A stretch of DNA of 18,469 nt, taken from NCBI GenBank assembly GCA_964585575.1, contig CAZPEM010000057.1, forward strand, positions 1 to 18,469, in the 5' to 3' direction. Positions within the stretch are counted from its first letter, which is position 1. Each line of letters opens with the position of its first letter. The notes beneath the pieces were generated by a model, which saw nothing but the letters and a program-made list of their open reading frames with translations, searched no databases and was not told where the DNA came from. Positions 8,115 to 14,789 of this stretch are shown here, one piece after another. Source of the DNA: UBA4655 sp964585575 (GTDB lineage: Bacteria; Planctomycetota; Planctomycetia; Pirellulales; UBA1268). Made by a program: the position numbers and the translations under genes.

Positions 8115-9070
8115 TCCAGTATCGCTGCTTTCGGAACGAGGATCCCCCGCGTCTCGCCGATGTCTGGCGGACGGCGGACCTCGGACCCGGCGCGATGCAG
8201 CCGATGACCACGGCCCTGCTCGAGGCGGCCGTCTTCTCGAAGCCCTACTTCGACCGCGAGGGACTGGCGGTCGCCGTCGATGGCGACCGGGTCGTCGGCT
8301 TCGCCCACGCCGCCTTCGGGCCGAACCGGGAGGGCTCCGGGCTCGACCGCAGCCGTGGCGGCACGCTGCTCGTGGCGGTGGTGCCGCATGCAAGCCAGTC
8401 GGAGATCGCCGGCGGGCTCATCGCCCACACCGAGCGGTATCTGAAGAGCCGCGGAGTGATCGATCTGCTCGGGGGCGGTTCGGCCGACCTGCGTGGCTTC
8501 TATCTCGGCCTCTACGGCGGGGCCGATCTGCCGGGCATCCTCGACTCCTCGACGGCGATGCAGCGATTCTTCGAGCAGGCGGGCTACGTTGCCGCCGAGA
8601 GGATCGTCGTCATGCGCCGTCACCTGGCCGGCTATCGGCCGCCGGTGAACCGCCTCCAGCTCGCGATCCGACGCAAGACCCGCCTCCACGCCATCGACGA
8701 GCCGGCTCGCCGCACTTGGTGGGAGGCGGCGACGACCACGGGCGTGGCGCTCCGACGGTACGAGCTGCGGAGCGAATCGGAGGAGGTTCTCGGCAGCGCA
8801 TCGTTCTGGGACATGCAGCCCCAGGCCGACGCCTGGGGGATCGTCGCGGCCGGCCTGCTGCGGGTCGACATCGAAGGAACTCGCCGTCGCGAGGGGCTCG
8901 CCCACTACCTCATCGCGGAGGCGATGCACGACCTCGCAGAGGAGGGCGTCGTGCTCGTCGAAACGCAGGTCGCCGAGTCGAACGCGGCCGCGATGCGGCT
9001 GTTCCAGAAGCTCGGCTTCGAGCCGACGGAGCGGGGCACGCTCTACCGCAAGGCCGCCGGGCCCGGCTGA
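8111..9070 (+). CDS. Tandem GNAT-domain N-acetyltransferase
   Basis: 319 residues with two GNAT folds in tandem. The N-terminal one (about 1-165) has a divergent acetyl-CoA loop region around residues 86-116 and a tail STAMQRFFEQAGY (147-159). The C-terminal one (about 205-315) is better preserved: RVDIEGTRRREGLAHYLIAE (241-260) is motif A, and ESNAAAMRLFQKLGFE (279-294) is motif B. The two-domain arrangement recalls mycothiol synthase MshD, but other Actinobacteria-type mycothiol genes are absent, so no substrate is assigned. The GTG start overlaps the Rieske stop by 4 nt. A short hairpin with a T-run follows the stop. Confidence 0.85.
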   Translation: MIQYRCFRNEDPPRLADVWRTADLGPGAMQPMTTALLEAAVFSKPYFDREGLAVAVDGDRVVGFAHAAFGPNREGSGLDRSRGGTLLVAVVPHASQSEIAGGLIAHTERYLKSRGVIDLLGGGSADLRGFYLGLYGGADLPGILDSSTAMQRFFEQAGYVAAERIVVMRRHLAGYRPPVNRLQLAIRRKTRLHAIDEPARRTWWEAATTTGVALRRYELRSESEEVLGSASFWDMQPQADAWGIVAAGLLRVDIEGTRRREGLAHYLIAEAMHDLAEEGVVLVETQVAESNAAAMRLFQKLGFEPTERGTLYRKAAGPG

Positions 9071-9097
9071 GCCGTCGGGCCTGCTGATTCGGGGCGG

Positions 9098-9115
9098 GCC
9101 CTCACGGGGCTTTTT
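9098..9115 (+). terminator. Possible weak intrinsic terminator after the GNAT gene
   Basis: GCCC (9098-9101) and GGGC (9107-9110) can pair around a 5-nt loop, followed by TTTTT (9111-9115). The stem is only 4 bp, perhaps extended by G-U pairs. Its position between convergent genes fits a terminator, but the stem is weak. Confidence 0.35.
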
Positions 9116-9127
9116 CCGGTGCTTTTT

Positions 9128-10099
9128 CTACCGGTGGTTCGCGAGGGATTCGATGTGTGATTTGAGCGATGCGACGCAGTCGGCGAGGCTGGCGTCGCCC
9201 CCCTCCCGCACCAGACGCACCGACAGCGGCGCCGCTGTCGGGGCGTCGAGGCGGATGTCGGCGAGGTATGCCTGGAGGATTCTCCGCCGGGTCTCGGTCG
9301 TCGAGAGCATCCAGTGCACCCAGCTCCAGCTTTCGGCGTAGTCGTCTTGAGACAGCGTGCTCGCGGATCGGAGCGACTCCAGCCGGATGAGGTCGGCCCG
9401 CCAGGTTCCTTCGAGCATTCGGCCATGGAGTTGGTCGACATGCTCGCGGTGGATCCCGCCGGCTGATCGTGGCAACTCGAAGAACTCGGCGATTCCCTCG
9501 TCCAGCCAGAGGGGAATGGCGGGAGCCACGGCGTGAACGTAGCCGTGCGTCGTCTCGTGCCGCAGGTCCTCGGCGATGCGATCCTGCCACGCCGCGAAGA
9601 CCGACAGCGACGTGTCGGTTTCCACGAAGAATGCCCGCCGCGGTGGAAAGCCCGGGAATCGACGGGCCGCGAATCGCTCGTAGCGATCGGTGGAGGAGAA
9701 TAGGTAGAGGTGAATCGGCTCGTCGGAAACGGGCAGCCCGAGCTGCTGACTGACGTCCACCCGCAGCGACTCGAGGTCGCGCACGAGCCTGTGCTGCGCC
9801 GCGAGCGGGAAATCGGCCCGGATCACGAGCTGCCCCAAGGAGATCTCCGTGCCCTCCGGCAACGCCGCGTCGCGGCCGGCGATCGCTCCGCCCGCCGCCC
9901 GCCAGACCTGCCCCGCCGGTAAGGCCGACACGGAAGCGCAGCCTACCAACGACACGGCGCAGCCGACCAGCAGCCCCGCGCAGCCGACCAGCAGCCCCGC
10001 GCAGCCGACCAGCAACCCAGTCCAGCCGACCACCGAGCCGACGAAACCGACAGCGAAGCCGACCTTCTGGGGGCGGCGAGCAGGGGAGGGAAGATGCAT
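9128..10099 (-). CDS. Putative zinc metallopeptidase lipoprotein (gluzincin-like, DUF1570-type)
   Basis: 323 residues. The N-terminus is basic (RRPQK), followed by a hydrophobic run made of heptads ending in LVGC, with cysteines at 33, 40, 47 and 54, each a plausible lipobox cysteine. The mature part carries LRHETTHGYVHA (H181, E182, H185), a zinc-binding HExxH. About 15 residues on is WLDEGIAEFFE, where E201 is the likely third ligand. This arrangement is typical of gluzincin peptidase MA-like proteins common in planctomycetes. It should act outside the cytoplasm as a lipid-anchored protein. Substrate is unknown. It starts 12 nt after the preceding minus-strand gene, so the two are probably co-transcribed. 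No good ribosome binding site is visible before the ATG. Confidence 0.8.
   Translation of the reverse strand: MHLPSPARRPQKVGFAVGFVGSVVGWTGLLVGCAGLLVGCAGLLVGCAVSLVGCASVSALPAGQVWRAAGGAIAGRDAALPEGTEISLGQLVIRADFPLAAQHRLVRDLESLRVDVSQQLGLPVSDEPIHLYLFSSTDRYERFAARRFPGFPPRRAFFVETDTSLSVFAAWQDRIAEDLRHETTHGYVHAVAPAIPLWLDEGIAEFFELPRSAGGIHREHVDQLHGRMLEGTWRADLIRLESLRSASTLSQDDYAESWSWVHWMLSTTETRRRILQAYLADIRLDAPTAAPLSVRLVREGGDASLADCVASLKSHIESLANHR
9938..10042. repeat. 21-bp tandem repeat, about five copies, inside the lipoprotein signal peptide
   Basis: Units start at 9938, 9959, 9980, 10001 and 10022. The second and third copies are identical (GCAGCCGACCAGCAGCCCCG plus C), the fourth differs at four bases near its end, and the outer ones are degenerate. 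Period 21 keeps the frame and encodes the heptads VSLVGCA and GLLVGCA of the peptidase signal sequence. There are no spacers, so this is not a CRISPR. Confidence 0.95.
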
Positions 10100-10111
10100 G
10101 GGGCTGGGAGA

Positions 10112-10975
10112 CTAGCCCCCCGCCGCGGGCCCGCCAAGGCCACTCCGGCGGCCTTTCCGGGCCAGCCAGCGGAGCGTGCCCAGGAGCACGTCCCCCGACG
10201 TCGGCCGGGCGAGCACCCACGCGGCGCCGGCGCCGATCGCCTCCACGGTTCGATCCCCCCTGGGAAACGACTCGAGCAGCACGATGTCGGTCTCGGGACG
10301 GTGGGCCGCAAGGATCCCAAGCCAGGGCAGTTCCGCGGAGACCGATTCCTCGCATTCCCAGAGCAGAACGTCGGCCGACGCGTCGATCGTGGGGCGGCCG
10401 ACCGCGGCGGAGTCGGCAGGAACGCGGAACGACGTCAGGAGCGACACGAGCCCGTCGAGCGACTCGGAACGCGCGGCGGCGACCGCCACCGTCCTCCGGT
10501 TGGCAGCTTCATCGGCAGCCGCGGCTCCCTCTCGCACGCCAACGAGCAGACGCTCTTCCCTCCGGAGCGTCGGTGGCTGGCCGAGCCAGCCTGGCCGACC
10601 AGCCTCGACGTCCTCGAGCCAGCAGTCGAGCCGGCCGGGCAGTTCGTGCCAAGGGATCTCCTCGACGCCGGGCGTCGGCGGCCCGCTGCGGCGGCGTCCC
10701 TCGCAGAGGCTCGACGAGATTGCAACGAACCTGCAGAGCGGCCACCTTCGCGCCAGCCGCAGCGCCGTCTCGTGCACGGCACGCCTCGGCCCGTCTGCGG
10801 CGAGGCAGGCCAGGAGCGGACCACGCGGGTCGCTCCGTCCCTCTTCCTGCCAGTCGTTCTCCCCGACAACGGTCGTCTCCAGCCGCGAGGCGAGGACGCC
10901 ACGGGCGAGTTCGAATTCTTCGGAGCCGGTCGGACCGATCCAGACGGCCCGCCGATTCCCGTCGCCCGCCTTCAT
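10112..10975 (-). CDS. Hypothetical protein with receiver-like (pseudo-receiver) sequence
   Basis: 287 residues from ATG 10975. I do not recognise a named family. The C-terminal third resembles the second half of a response-regulator receiver: IVLLESFPRGDRTVEAIG, then GAAWVLARP and a final amphipathic helix, as in receivers ending in a GA-x-x-x-x-x-KP pattern. The expected phosphoacceptor strand reads ADVLLWECEE, with no clear aspartate at its end, so phosphorylation is doubtful. The N-terminal half (AVWIGPTGSEEFELA, LLACLAADG, RFVAISSS) has a similar alternating strand/helix look and may be a second degenerate copy. The frame is open back to an ATG at 11173, but those 66 extra residues look non-coding. 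No membrane segment or DNA-binding motif was seen. The peptidase lipoprotein gene follows after 12 nt. Confidence 0.6.
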   Translation of the reverse strand: MKAGDGNRRAVWIGPTGSEEFELARGVLASRLETTVVGENDWQEEGRSDPRGPLLACLAADGPRRAVHETALRLARRWPLCRFVAISSSLCEGRRRSGPPTPGVEEIPWHELPGRLDCWLEDVEAGRPGWLGQPPTLRREERLLVGVREGAAAADEAANRRTVAVAAARSESLDGLVSLLTSFRVPADSAAVGRPTIDASADVLLWECEESVSAELPWLGILAAHRPETDIVLLESFPRGDRTVEAIGAGAAWVLARPTSGDVLLGTLRWLARKGRRSGLGGPAAGG

Positions 10976-11036
10976 GTCGCCCGTCGTGAATTGGCCATGG
11001 CTGTCAAGCCCGAATCTCGCTCGAGCCACCGCAGGG

Positions 11037-11066
11037 ACGATAGCCGCGGCGACGAGGAATGGGCAA
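11037..11066 (-). promoter_or_regulatory. Weak candidate sigma-70 promoter for the receiver-like/peptidase operon
   Basis: On the minus strand, TTGCCC (11066-11061) and TATCGT (11042-11037) are separated by 18 nt, each matching four of six consensus bases. The -10 lies about 60 nt before ATG 10975. It would also argue against translation from 11173. Confidence 0.22.
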
Positions 11067-11135
11067 GCGGGAGTGTTTGCCTGCCGCCCCGCTTTCGCCG
11101 TTTTGACGCGCTGGGTTTGCACGGCCGAAGCGGGG

Positions 11136-11163
11136 TTGACCGTTTCGGCGATGCCCGGACAAT
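11136..11163 (+). promoter_or_regulatory. Candidate sigma-70 promoter for the mur-like cluster
   Basis: TTGACC (11136-11141) and GACAAT (11158-11163) are spaced by 16 nt, about 100 nt before ATG 11265 in a divergent intergenic region of 289 bp. The -35 matches five of six bases and the -10 four of six. This is the best promoter-like pattern I found in the gap. Confidence 0.35.
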
Positions 11164-11250
11164 CACGCCGCATTCGAAGATCCCGGCGGGTGTCGAACGG
11201 TCATGGATGACCGCTCCTCCACTCCGGAAGCAACCGTGGCGAAGCAGGGC

Positions 11251-11256
11251 AGGAGG
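11251..11256 (+). promoter_or_regulatory. Strong Shine-Dalgarno of the MurE-like gene
   Basis: AGGAGG lies 8 nt before ATG 11265, the best ribosome binding site in the window. It supports this start over the in-frame GTG at 11349, where the MurE-like homology (VRLSAVLP) begins. Confidence 0.75.
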
Positions 11257-11264
11257 CCGATCTC

Positions 11265-12776
11265 ATGGGCGACGTATTCGACGGCGTCGGCGATGGCGTG
11301 TGGAGGGAACAGGGCGGTGACCGCGGGAGGGATGGAAGCAGGCCGGCCGTGCGGCTCTCCGCGGTTCTGCCGACGCCGCGGTTCATCGCCTGCCGCGACG
11401 TGCTCGGCCGCGGCGTGAGCGACGACGTCGAGACATGCCGCACCGGCGACATCTTCGTCGCCAGGGAGCGAGCGGATCGCGACGGACACGGCGACGTCGC
11501 GGAGGCGATCGCCCGGGGCGTGGCAGGGGTCGTCGCGGAACGCATGGTGGCGACCTTCGGCGTGCCCCTCTGTCTTGTGAAGGATTCCTCCGACGCCTTC
11601 GCGAGAATCGCCCACGCGTTCCACGACAACCCGGCCCGCCGCATGCGGCTGATCGCCGTGAGCGGCACGAGCGGCAAGACGACGACCGCATGGCTCATCG
11701 CGTCGGTGCTCGCCGAGGCGGGCGTCGCGGTTGGCGTCCTTTCCGATCTCGGGTGTCTCGACGCCGACGGTCTCGCACCGATGCGGGCCGGGCCCGACGG
11801 GCGGCTCCTCGACGACCCGCGGCTGCTCGCCCGCAGTCTCTCGAGGCTCGCCGACACCGGCTGCACGCATGCGGTCGTCGAGGTTTCGAGCCGCATGCTC
11901 GCCTCGCGGTCGCTGGCCGGGGTCGTCTGCGAGACGGTCGCCGTCACGAATCTCGCGACGGCCCACCTCGATCTCCACGGCACCCGCCGCGCCTACCATG
12001 CGATCAAGCGACGGATCATCGACTGCCTCCACCCCGACGGCTGCCTCGTCGTCAACGGCGACGACCGGCGGCTCGTGAGGATGGCGGAGCGGTACGAGGG
12101 CTACGGCCTCTCCGCGACGCTCGTCGGCGAGGGAGACGTCAGCGGCTCGCCCGTGGAGCGGAGCCTTCGTGGCCAGACGTTCCTGCTGTCGCACCGCGGG
12201 AGCCTCGTGCCCGTTTCCGTGCCGACGCCGGTCGCATCGTTCGCCCGCAATGCCGTCTTGGCCGCGGCGGTCGGCGTTCGCTACGGGCTGCCGCTCGAGC
12301 GGGTCGCGAGGGGCATCGAGGCCGCCGGCAGCGTGTCGGGCCGGATCGAGCCGCTCGCGTGCGGGCAGTCGTTCGCCGCCTTTCTCGATCGGCCGACGAG
12401 CCGCCATCAGCTCGCCAGCACGCTCGCGAGCCTGCGGCACCTCGCCCGCGGTCGGCTGGTCGTGATGCTCGGCGAGCGGGTCGCCGAAGGAATCGGTCTC
12501 GATGCGGCCGACGACCTGCTCGGCAAATGGTGCGACGAGCTGGTATACGTCGGGGAAACGCGGCGACGCGATGGCACCACGCTCGGCCGGATCGGCCGCG
12601 TGCTCGACGGCCTCGAAGACGAAGACTGCCTGCTCGTACTGGACGACTCGCCGCCGTTTTCCCACTCCCCCACCGATCCTTCGGGGGAACCGATGGCGCT
12701 GGCGTTTCTGGTCGAGGCCTGGATGCGTTCGCACGAGCCGGCGGACGTCCCCCTCGGCATCAACCGGGCCGCGTGA
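11265..12776 (+). CDS. MurE-like Mur ligase family protein with divergent C-terminal domain
   Basis: 503 residues. MurE adds the third stem-peptide residue to UDP-MurNAc-Ala-Glu in the cytoplasm. Here the N-terminal domain (CRTGDIFVARERADRDGHG) and the ATP-binding centre are recognisable: P-loop SGTSGKTTT at 133-141, VTNLATAHLDLHGT at 227-240 with the following K248, and GRIE at 359-362. Several substrate or catalytic signatures are altered. EVSSH reads EVSSR (R210), the TTP loop reads LLDDP, and DYAHTPD reads DRPTSRH. The GGDRDxxKRP, DNPR and GKGHE blocks of domain 3 are not found. So ATP binding is likely kept, but classical diaminopimelate or lysine ligation is doubtful. It could be a Mur ligase with another substrate or a pseudoenzyme. 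MurB follows after 139 bp, at a place where murC often sits in dcw clusters. Confidence 0.82.
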   Translation: MGDVFDGVGDGVWREQGGDRGRDGSRPAVRLSAVLPTPRFIACRDVLGRGVSDDVETCRTGDIFVARERADRDGHGDVAEAIARGVAGVVAERMVATFGVPLCLVKDSSDAFARIAHAFHDNPARRMRLIAVSGTSGKTTTAWLIASVLAEAGVAVGVLSDLGCLDADGLAPMRAGPDGRLLDDPRLLARSLSRLADTGCTHAVVEVSSRMLASRSLAGVVCETVAVTNLATAHLDLHGTRRAYHAIKRRIIDCLHPDGCLVVNGDDRRLVRMAERYEGYGLSATLVGEGDVSGSPVERSLRGQTFLLSHRGSLVPVSVPTPVASFARNAVLAAAVGVRYGLPLERVARGIEAAGSVSGRIEPLACGQSFAAFLDRPTSRHQLASTLASLRHLARGRLVVMLGERVAEGIGLDAADDLLGKWCDELVYVGETRRRDGTTLGRIGRVLDGLEDEDCLLVLDDSPPFSHSPTDPSGEPMALAFLVEAWMRSHEPADVPLGINRAA

Positions 12777-12792
12777 TTCGTGCCGGTTCGGG

Positions 12793-12822
12793 TGGACGTG
12801 CGGCGGCACCGCAGCGCACAAT
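12793..12822 (+). promoter_or_regulatory. Weak promoter-like pattern and small hairpin before murB
   Basis: TGGACG and CACAAT are spaced by 18 nt, each four of six to consensus. Between them TGCGG-CGGCA-CCGCA (12799-12813) can form a 5-bp hairpin. The 139-bp gap between the MurE-like gene and murB otherwise holds nothing recognisable. Confidence 0.2.
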
Positions 12823-12915
12823 CTCGGTCGGCGGAGGCCGGCGATACGAACGCCGGCAGCCCGTCGGTCGATCGAGATGCCCATACCATGATCCTTCCTC
12901 CGAGCCGAGGTTCGA

Positions 12916-13827
12916 GTGCCCATCCGAAACGCTGATTCCCCCGCCGGCACGACCCCCTTCGACGATCTGGCCGTCGCCGTCGCGTGCGACGAACCGCTGG
13001 CCCGGCACACGTGGCTCGGTCTCGGCGGACCGGCAAGGTATTTCTGCGAGCCGGTCGGAGTGGAGGCCCTCTCGAAGGTCGTCGCACGATGCCATGAACG
13101 CGGCGTACCCCTGAAGGTGATCGGCGGCGGCTCGAACCTGCTCGTGCCGTCGAGCGGCTTCCAGGGGATGGTCGTGCGGCTCTCCGGTCCCGAGTTCAGC
13201 GCGATCCGCGTCGATCCGCCGTGCGTCGAAGCCGGTGCGGGCGCGAAGCTCGTCCACGTGGTGTCCGCGGCGGTGCAGGCGGGGCTCGGCGGACTCGAGT
13301 CGCTCGTCGGGATTCCGGGAACCCTCGGCGGCGCGCTCGTCGGCAATGCGGGCGGCCACGGCGGCGAGATCGGACAGCGGATCGTCAGCGTCTCCGTCAT
13401 GAACGCCGACGGCAGTCTTGCCGAGCGGAAGGCGTCGGAGGTCTCGTTCCAGTCGCGGTGGAGCAGCCTCGACGACGCGATCGTGATTGGCTGCCGATTC
13501 GAGCTGGACGGCGAGACGGCCGAGACGCTCACCAAGCGGATGCAGAAACAGTGGATCGTGCAGCGGTCGGAGCAGCCGTCGGGAACGAGGTCGGTCGCGA
13601 TGATGTTCAAGGACCCGCCGGGCACGACCGCCGAATCGCTCGTTGCCCAGTCGGGTGCGAAGGATCTGCGGGTCGGCGAGGCGATGGTGTCGGAGGCTCA
13701 CGCCAACTTCGTCGTCGCGTCGGTGCGATGCACGAGCGAGGAAGTGCGAAAGCTCGTCGAGGCGGTCCGGTCACGGGTTCGCGAACGTCTCGGGGTCGAA
13801 CTGACGCCGCAGATCGAAGTGTGGTGA
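12916..13827 (+). CDS. murB: UDP-N-acetylenolpyruvoylglucosamine reductase (MurB), possibly catalytically altered
   Basis: 303 residues from GTG 12916, with GAGG 5 nt upstream. MurB reduces UDP-GlcNAc-enolpyruvate to UDP-MurNAc using FAD and NADPH. The FAD-binding domain is well kept: HTWLGLGGPARYF, KVIGGGSNLLVPSSGF (GGG at 70-72) and GIPGTLGGALVGNAGGHGGE (132-151). The C-terminal domain keeps the catalytic-Arg region (SFQSRWSS, R181) and the HANFVVASV block. The loop that normally reads AGSxFKNP, with the Ser proton donor, reads VAMMFKDP, so Met229 takes the Ser place. The LEPEV motif near the end reads LTPQIEVW, putting Gln299 in place of the catalytic Glu. These alignments are by eye. The family call is firm; activity is uncertain. 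The downstream FtsQ-like gene starts within a few bases of the stop. Confidence 0.9.
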   Translation: MPIRNADSPAGTTPFDDLAVAVACDEPLARHTWLGLGGPARYFCEPVGVEALSKVVARCHERGVPLKVIGGGSNLLVPSSGFQGMVVRLSGPEFSAIRVDPPCVEAGAGAKLVHVVSAAVQAGLGGLESLVGIPGTLGGALVGNAGGHGGEIGQRIVSVSVMNADGSLAERKASEVSFQSRWSSLDDAIVIGCRFELDGETAETLTKRMQKQWIVQRSEQPSGTRSVAMMFKDPPGTTAESLVAQSGAKDLRVGEAMVSEAHANFVVASVRCTSEEVRKLVEAVRSRVRERLGVELTPQIEVW

Positions 13828-13829
13828 GC

Positions 13830-14789
13830 ATGAACGGCTCGACCCGCGGCAAGCCCCGCTCTCCGGAGCCGCCCAAGGAGGGCCTCGGCAGCTTCATCGC
13901 GAGGCGGAAAGCCGGACTGGGCGGAGCGGCGGTGCTCATCGTCGCCGCGGCCGGAGCCGCGTGGCTCTGGTCGGCGTACGGGCCGCGGGTTCGGATGGGG
14001 CCGCAGTACGCCTTGCCGCAGGAGTCGATCGCGGTCTTCGGCATTCCCGCCTGGGTGAAGACGGATCTCAAACTCGACGTGCTCCGCTCCGCCAGTCTCG
14101 ACGGCCCGCTCGCCGTCGATGACCCCGACCTCTCTCGGCGGATCGCCCGCGGTTTCGCGATGCATCCGTGGGTGAAGCAGGTCGTCGGCGTGGAGCTTCT
14201 TCATCCCCCGGGAGCGAGGGTCGAAATCCTCTGCCGCCAGCCGGTGGCGATGGTGAAGGTGGAAGGAGGCGTCCTGCCGATCGACGGCGAGGGGGTGGTG
14301 CTCCCGAGCGACGGGTTCACGGCGGAAGACGCCGCGGCGTATCCGAAGGTCGTCGGAATCGGCTCGAGCCCGCAGGGACCTGCTGGCTCGCCGTGGGGCG
14401 ACGAAGCGGTGGACGAGGCCGGCGCCATCGCGATGCTCGTGCAGCCGGAGCGGCAGTCGCTCGGGCCTTTGCAAATGCGGTTCGATTCCGTGGAGGGGCA
14501 GCGGCGTTGGATGCTCCTGCGGCCGGACGCGGACGGCAAGGAAGGGGGCAGGATCCGATTCGGGGCCGCCCCCGGCAAGGAACGGCCCGGCGAGCCGTCG
14601 GCCGCGTCGAAGCTCGCACGGCTCCGGCAGTTCGGCGCGTCCGCCCTCGAGCCGGGCGAGTCGCTCGACCTCACGCTTACGGAGCCGGCTCCCTCGGCCC
14701 CTCCCGAAGCACCACCTTCCGCAGTTCCTGGAAGCGGGGGTGATCCGCCGAGCGGCACCACTCGAACAGGATCGACTCCGACGTCGTGA
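13830..14789 (+). CDS. FtsQ/DivIB-like cell division protein with POTRA domain
   Basis: 319 residues. A short basic cytoplasmic tail leads to one membrane helix (about 29-48: GLGGAAVLIVAAAGAAWLW), then a periplasmic part. The POTRA-like region (about 85-135) contains MHPWVKQVVGVELLHPP (from residue 111) followed by ARVEILCRQPVAMVKV and a GVLPIDGEGVVLP beta turn. This is the FtsQ pattern of HPWV, E-R-x-P-V-A and L-D-x-x-G. Later GRIRFG, SKLARLRQF and SLDLTLTEP match the FtsQ C-terminal beta domain. FtsQ bridges FtsB/FtsL and the septal synthase FtsWI. An in-frame GTG at 13824 overlaps the murB stop as GTGA and is an alternative start. The last 35 or so residues are Pro/Ser/Gly-rich and lie antisense over the end of the next gene. 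Confidence 0.78.
   Translation: MNGSTRGKPRSPEPPKEGLGSFIARRKAGLGGAAVLIVAAAGAAWLWSAYGPRVRMGPQYALPQESIAVFGIPAWVKTDLKLDVLRSASLDGPLAVDDPDLSRRIARGFAMHPWVKQVVGVELLHPPGARVEILCRQPVAMVKVEGGVLPIDGEGVVLPSDGFTAEDAAAYPKVVGIGSSPQGPAGSPWGDEAVDEAGAIAMLVQPERQSLGPLQMRFDSVEGQRRWMLLRPDADGKEGGRIRFGAAPGKERPGEPSAASKLARLRQFGASALEPGESLDLTLTEPAPSAPPEAPPSAVPGSGGDPPSGTTRTGSTPTS

Noticed and set aside
9938..10042. CRISPR-like short repeat array
   Set aside because: The 21-bp units abut with no spacers and keep the reading frame, so it is a coding tandem repeat.
11002..11007. Perfect minus-strand TTGACA as a -35 box
   Set aside because: No acceptable -10 hexamer occurs 16-18 nt downstream, and it would leave almost no leader before ATG 10975.
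10976..11173. N-terminal extension of the receiver-like protein from ATG 11173
   Set aside because: The extra 66 residues lack recognisable structure and cross promoter-like sequence; ATG 10975 begins where the protein-like sequence begins. Not fully excluded.
10094..11320. 408-codon plus-strand open frame opposite the receiver-like gene
   Set aside because: It is full of Arg/Pro/Gly without domain patterns, whereas the minus-strand frame shows alternating strand/helix structure and operon spacing with the peptidase gene.
11163..13625. 820-codon minus-strand open frame
   Set aside because: It is antisense to the well-supported MurE-like and MurB genes. Its length reflects high GC with few stops, and no family motif is visible.
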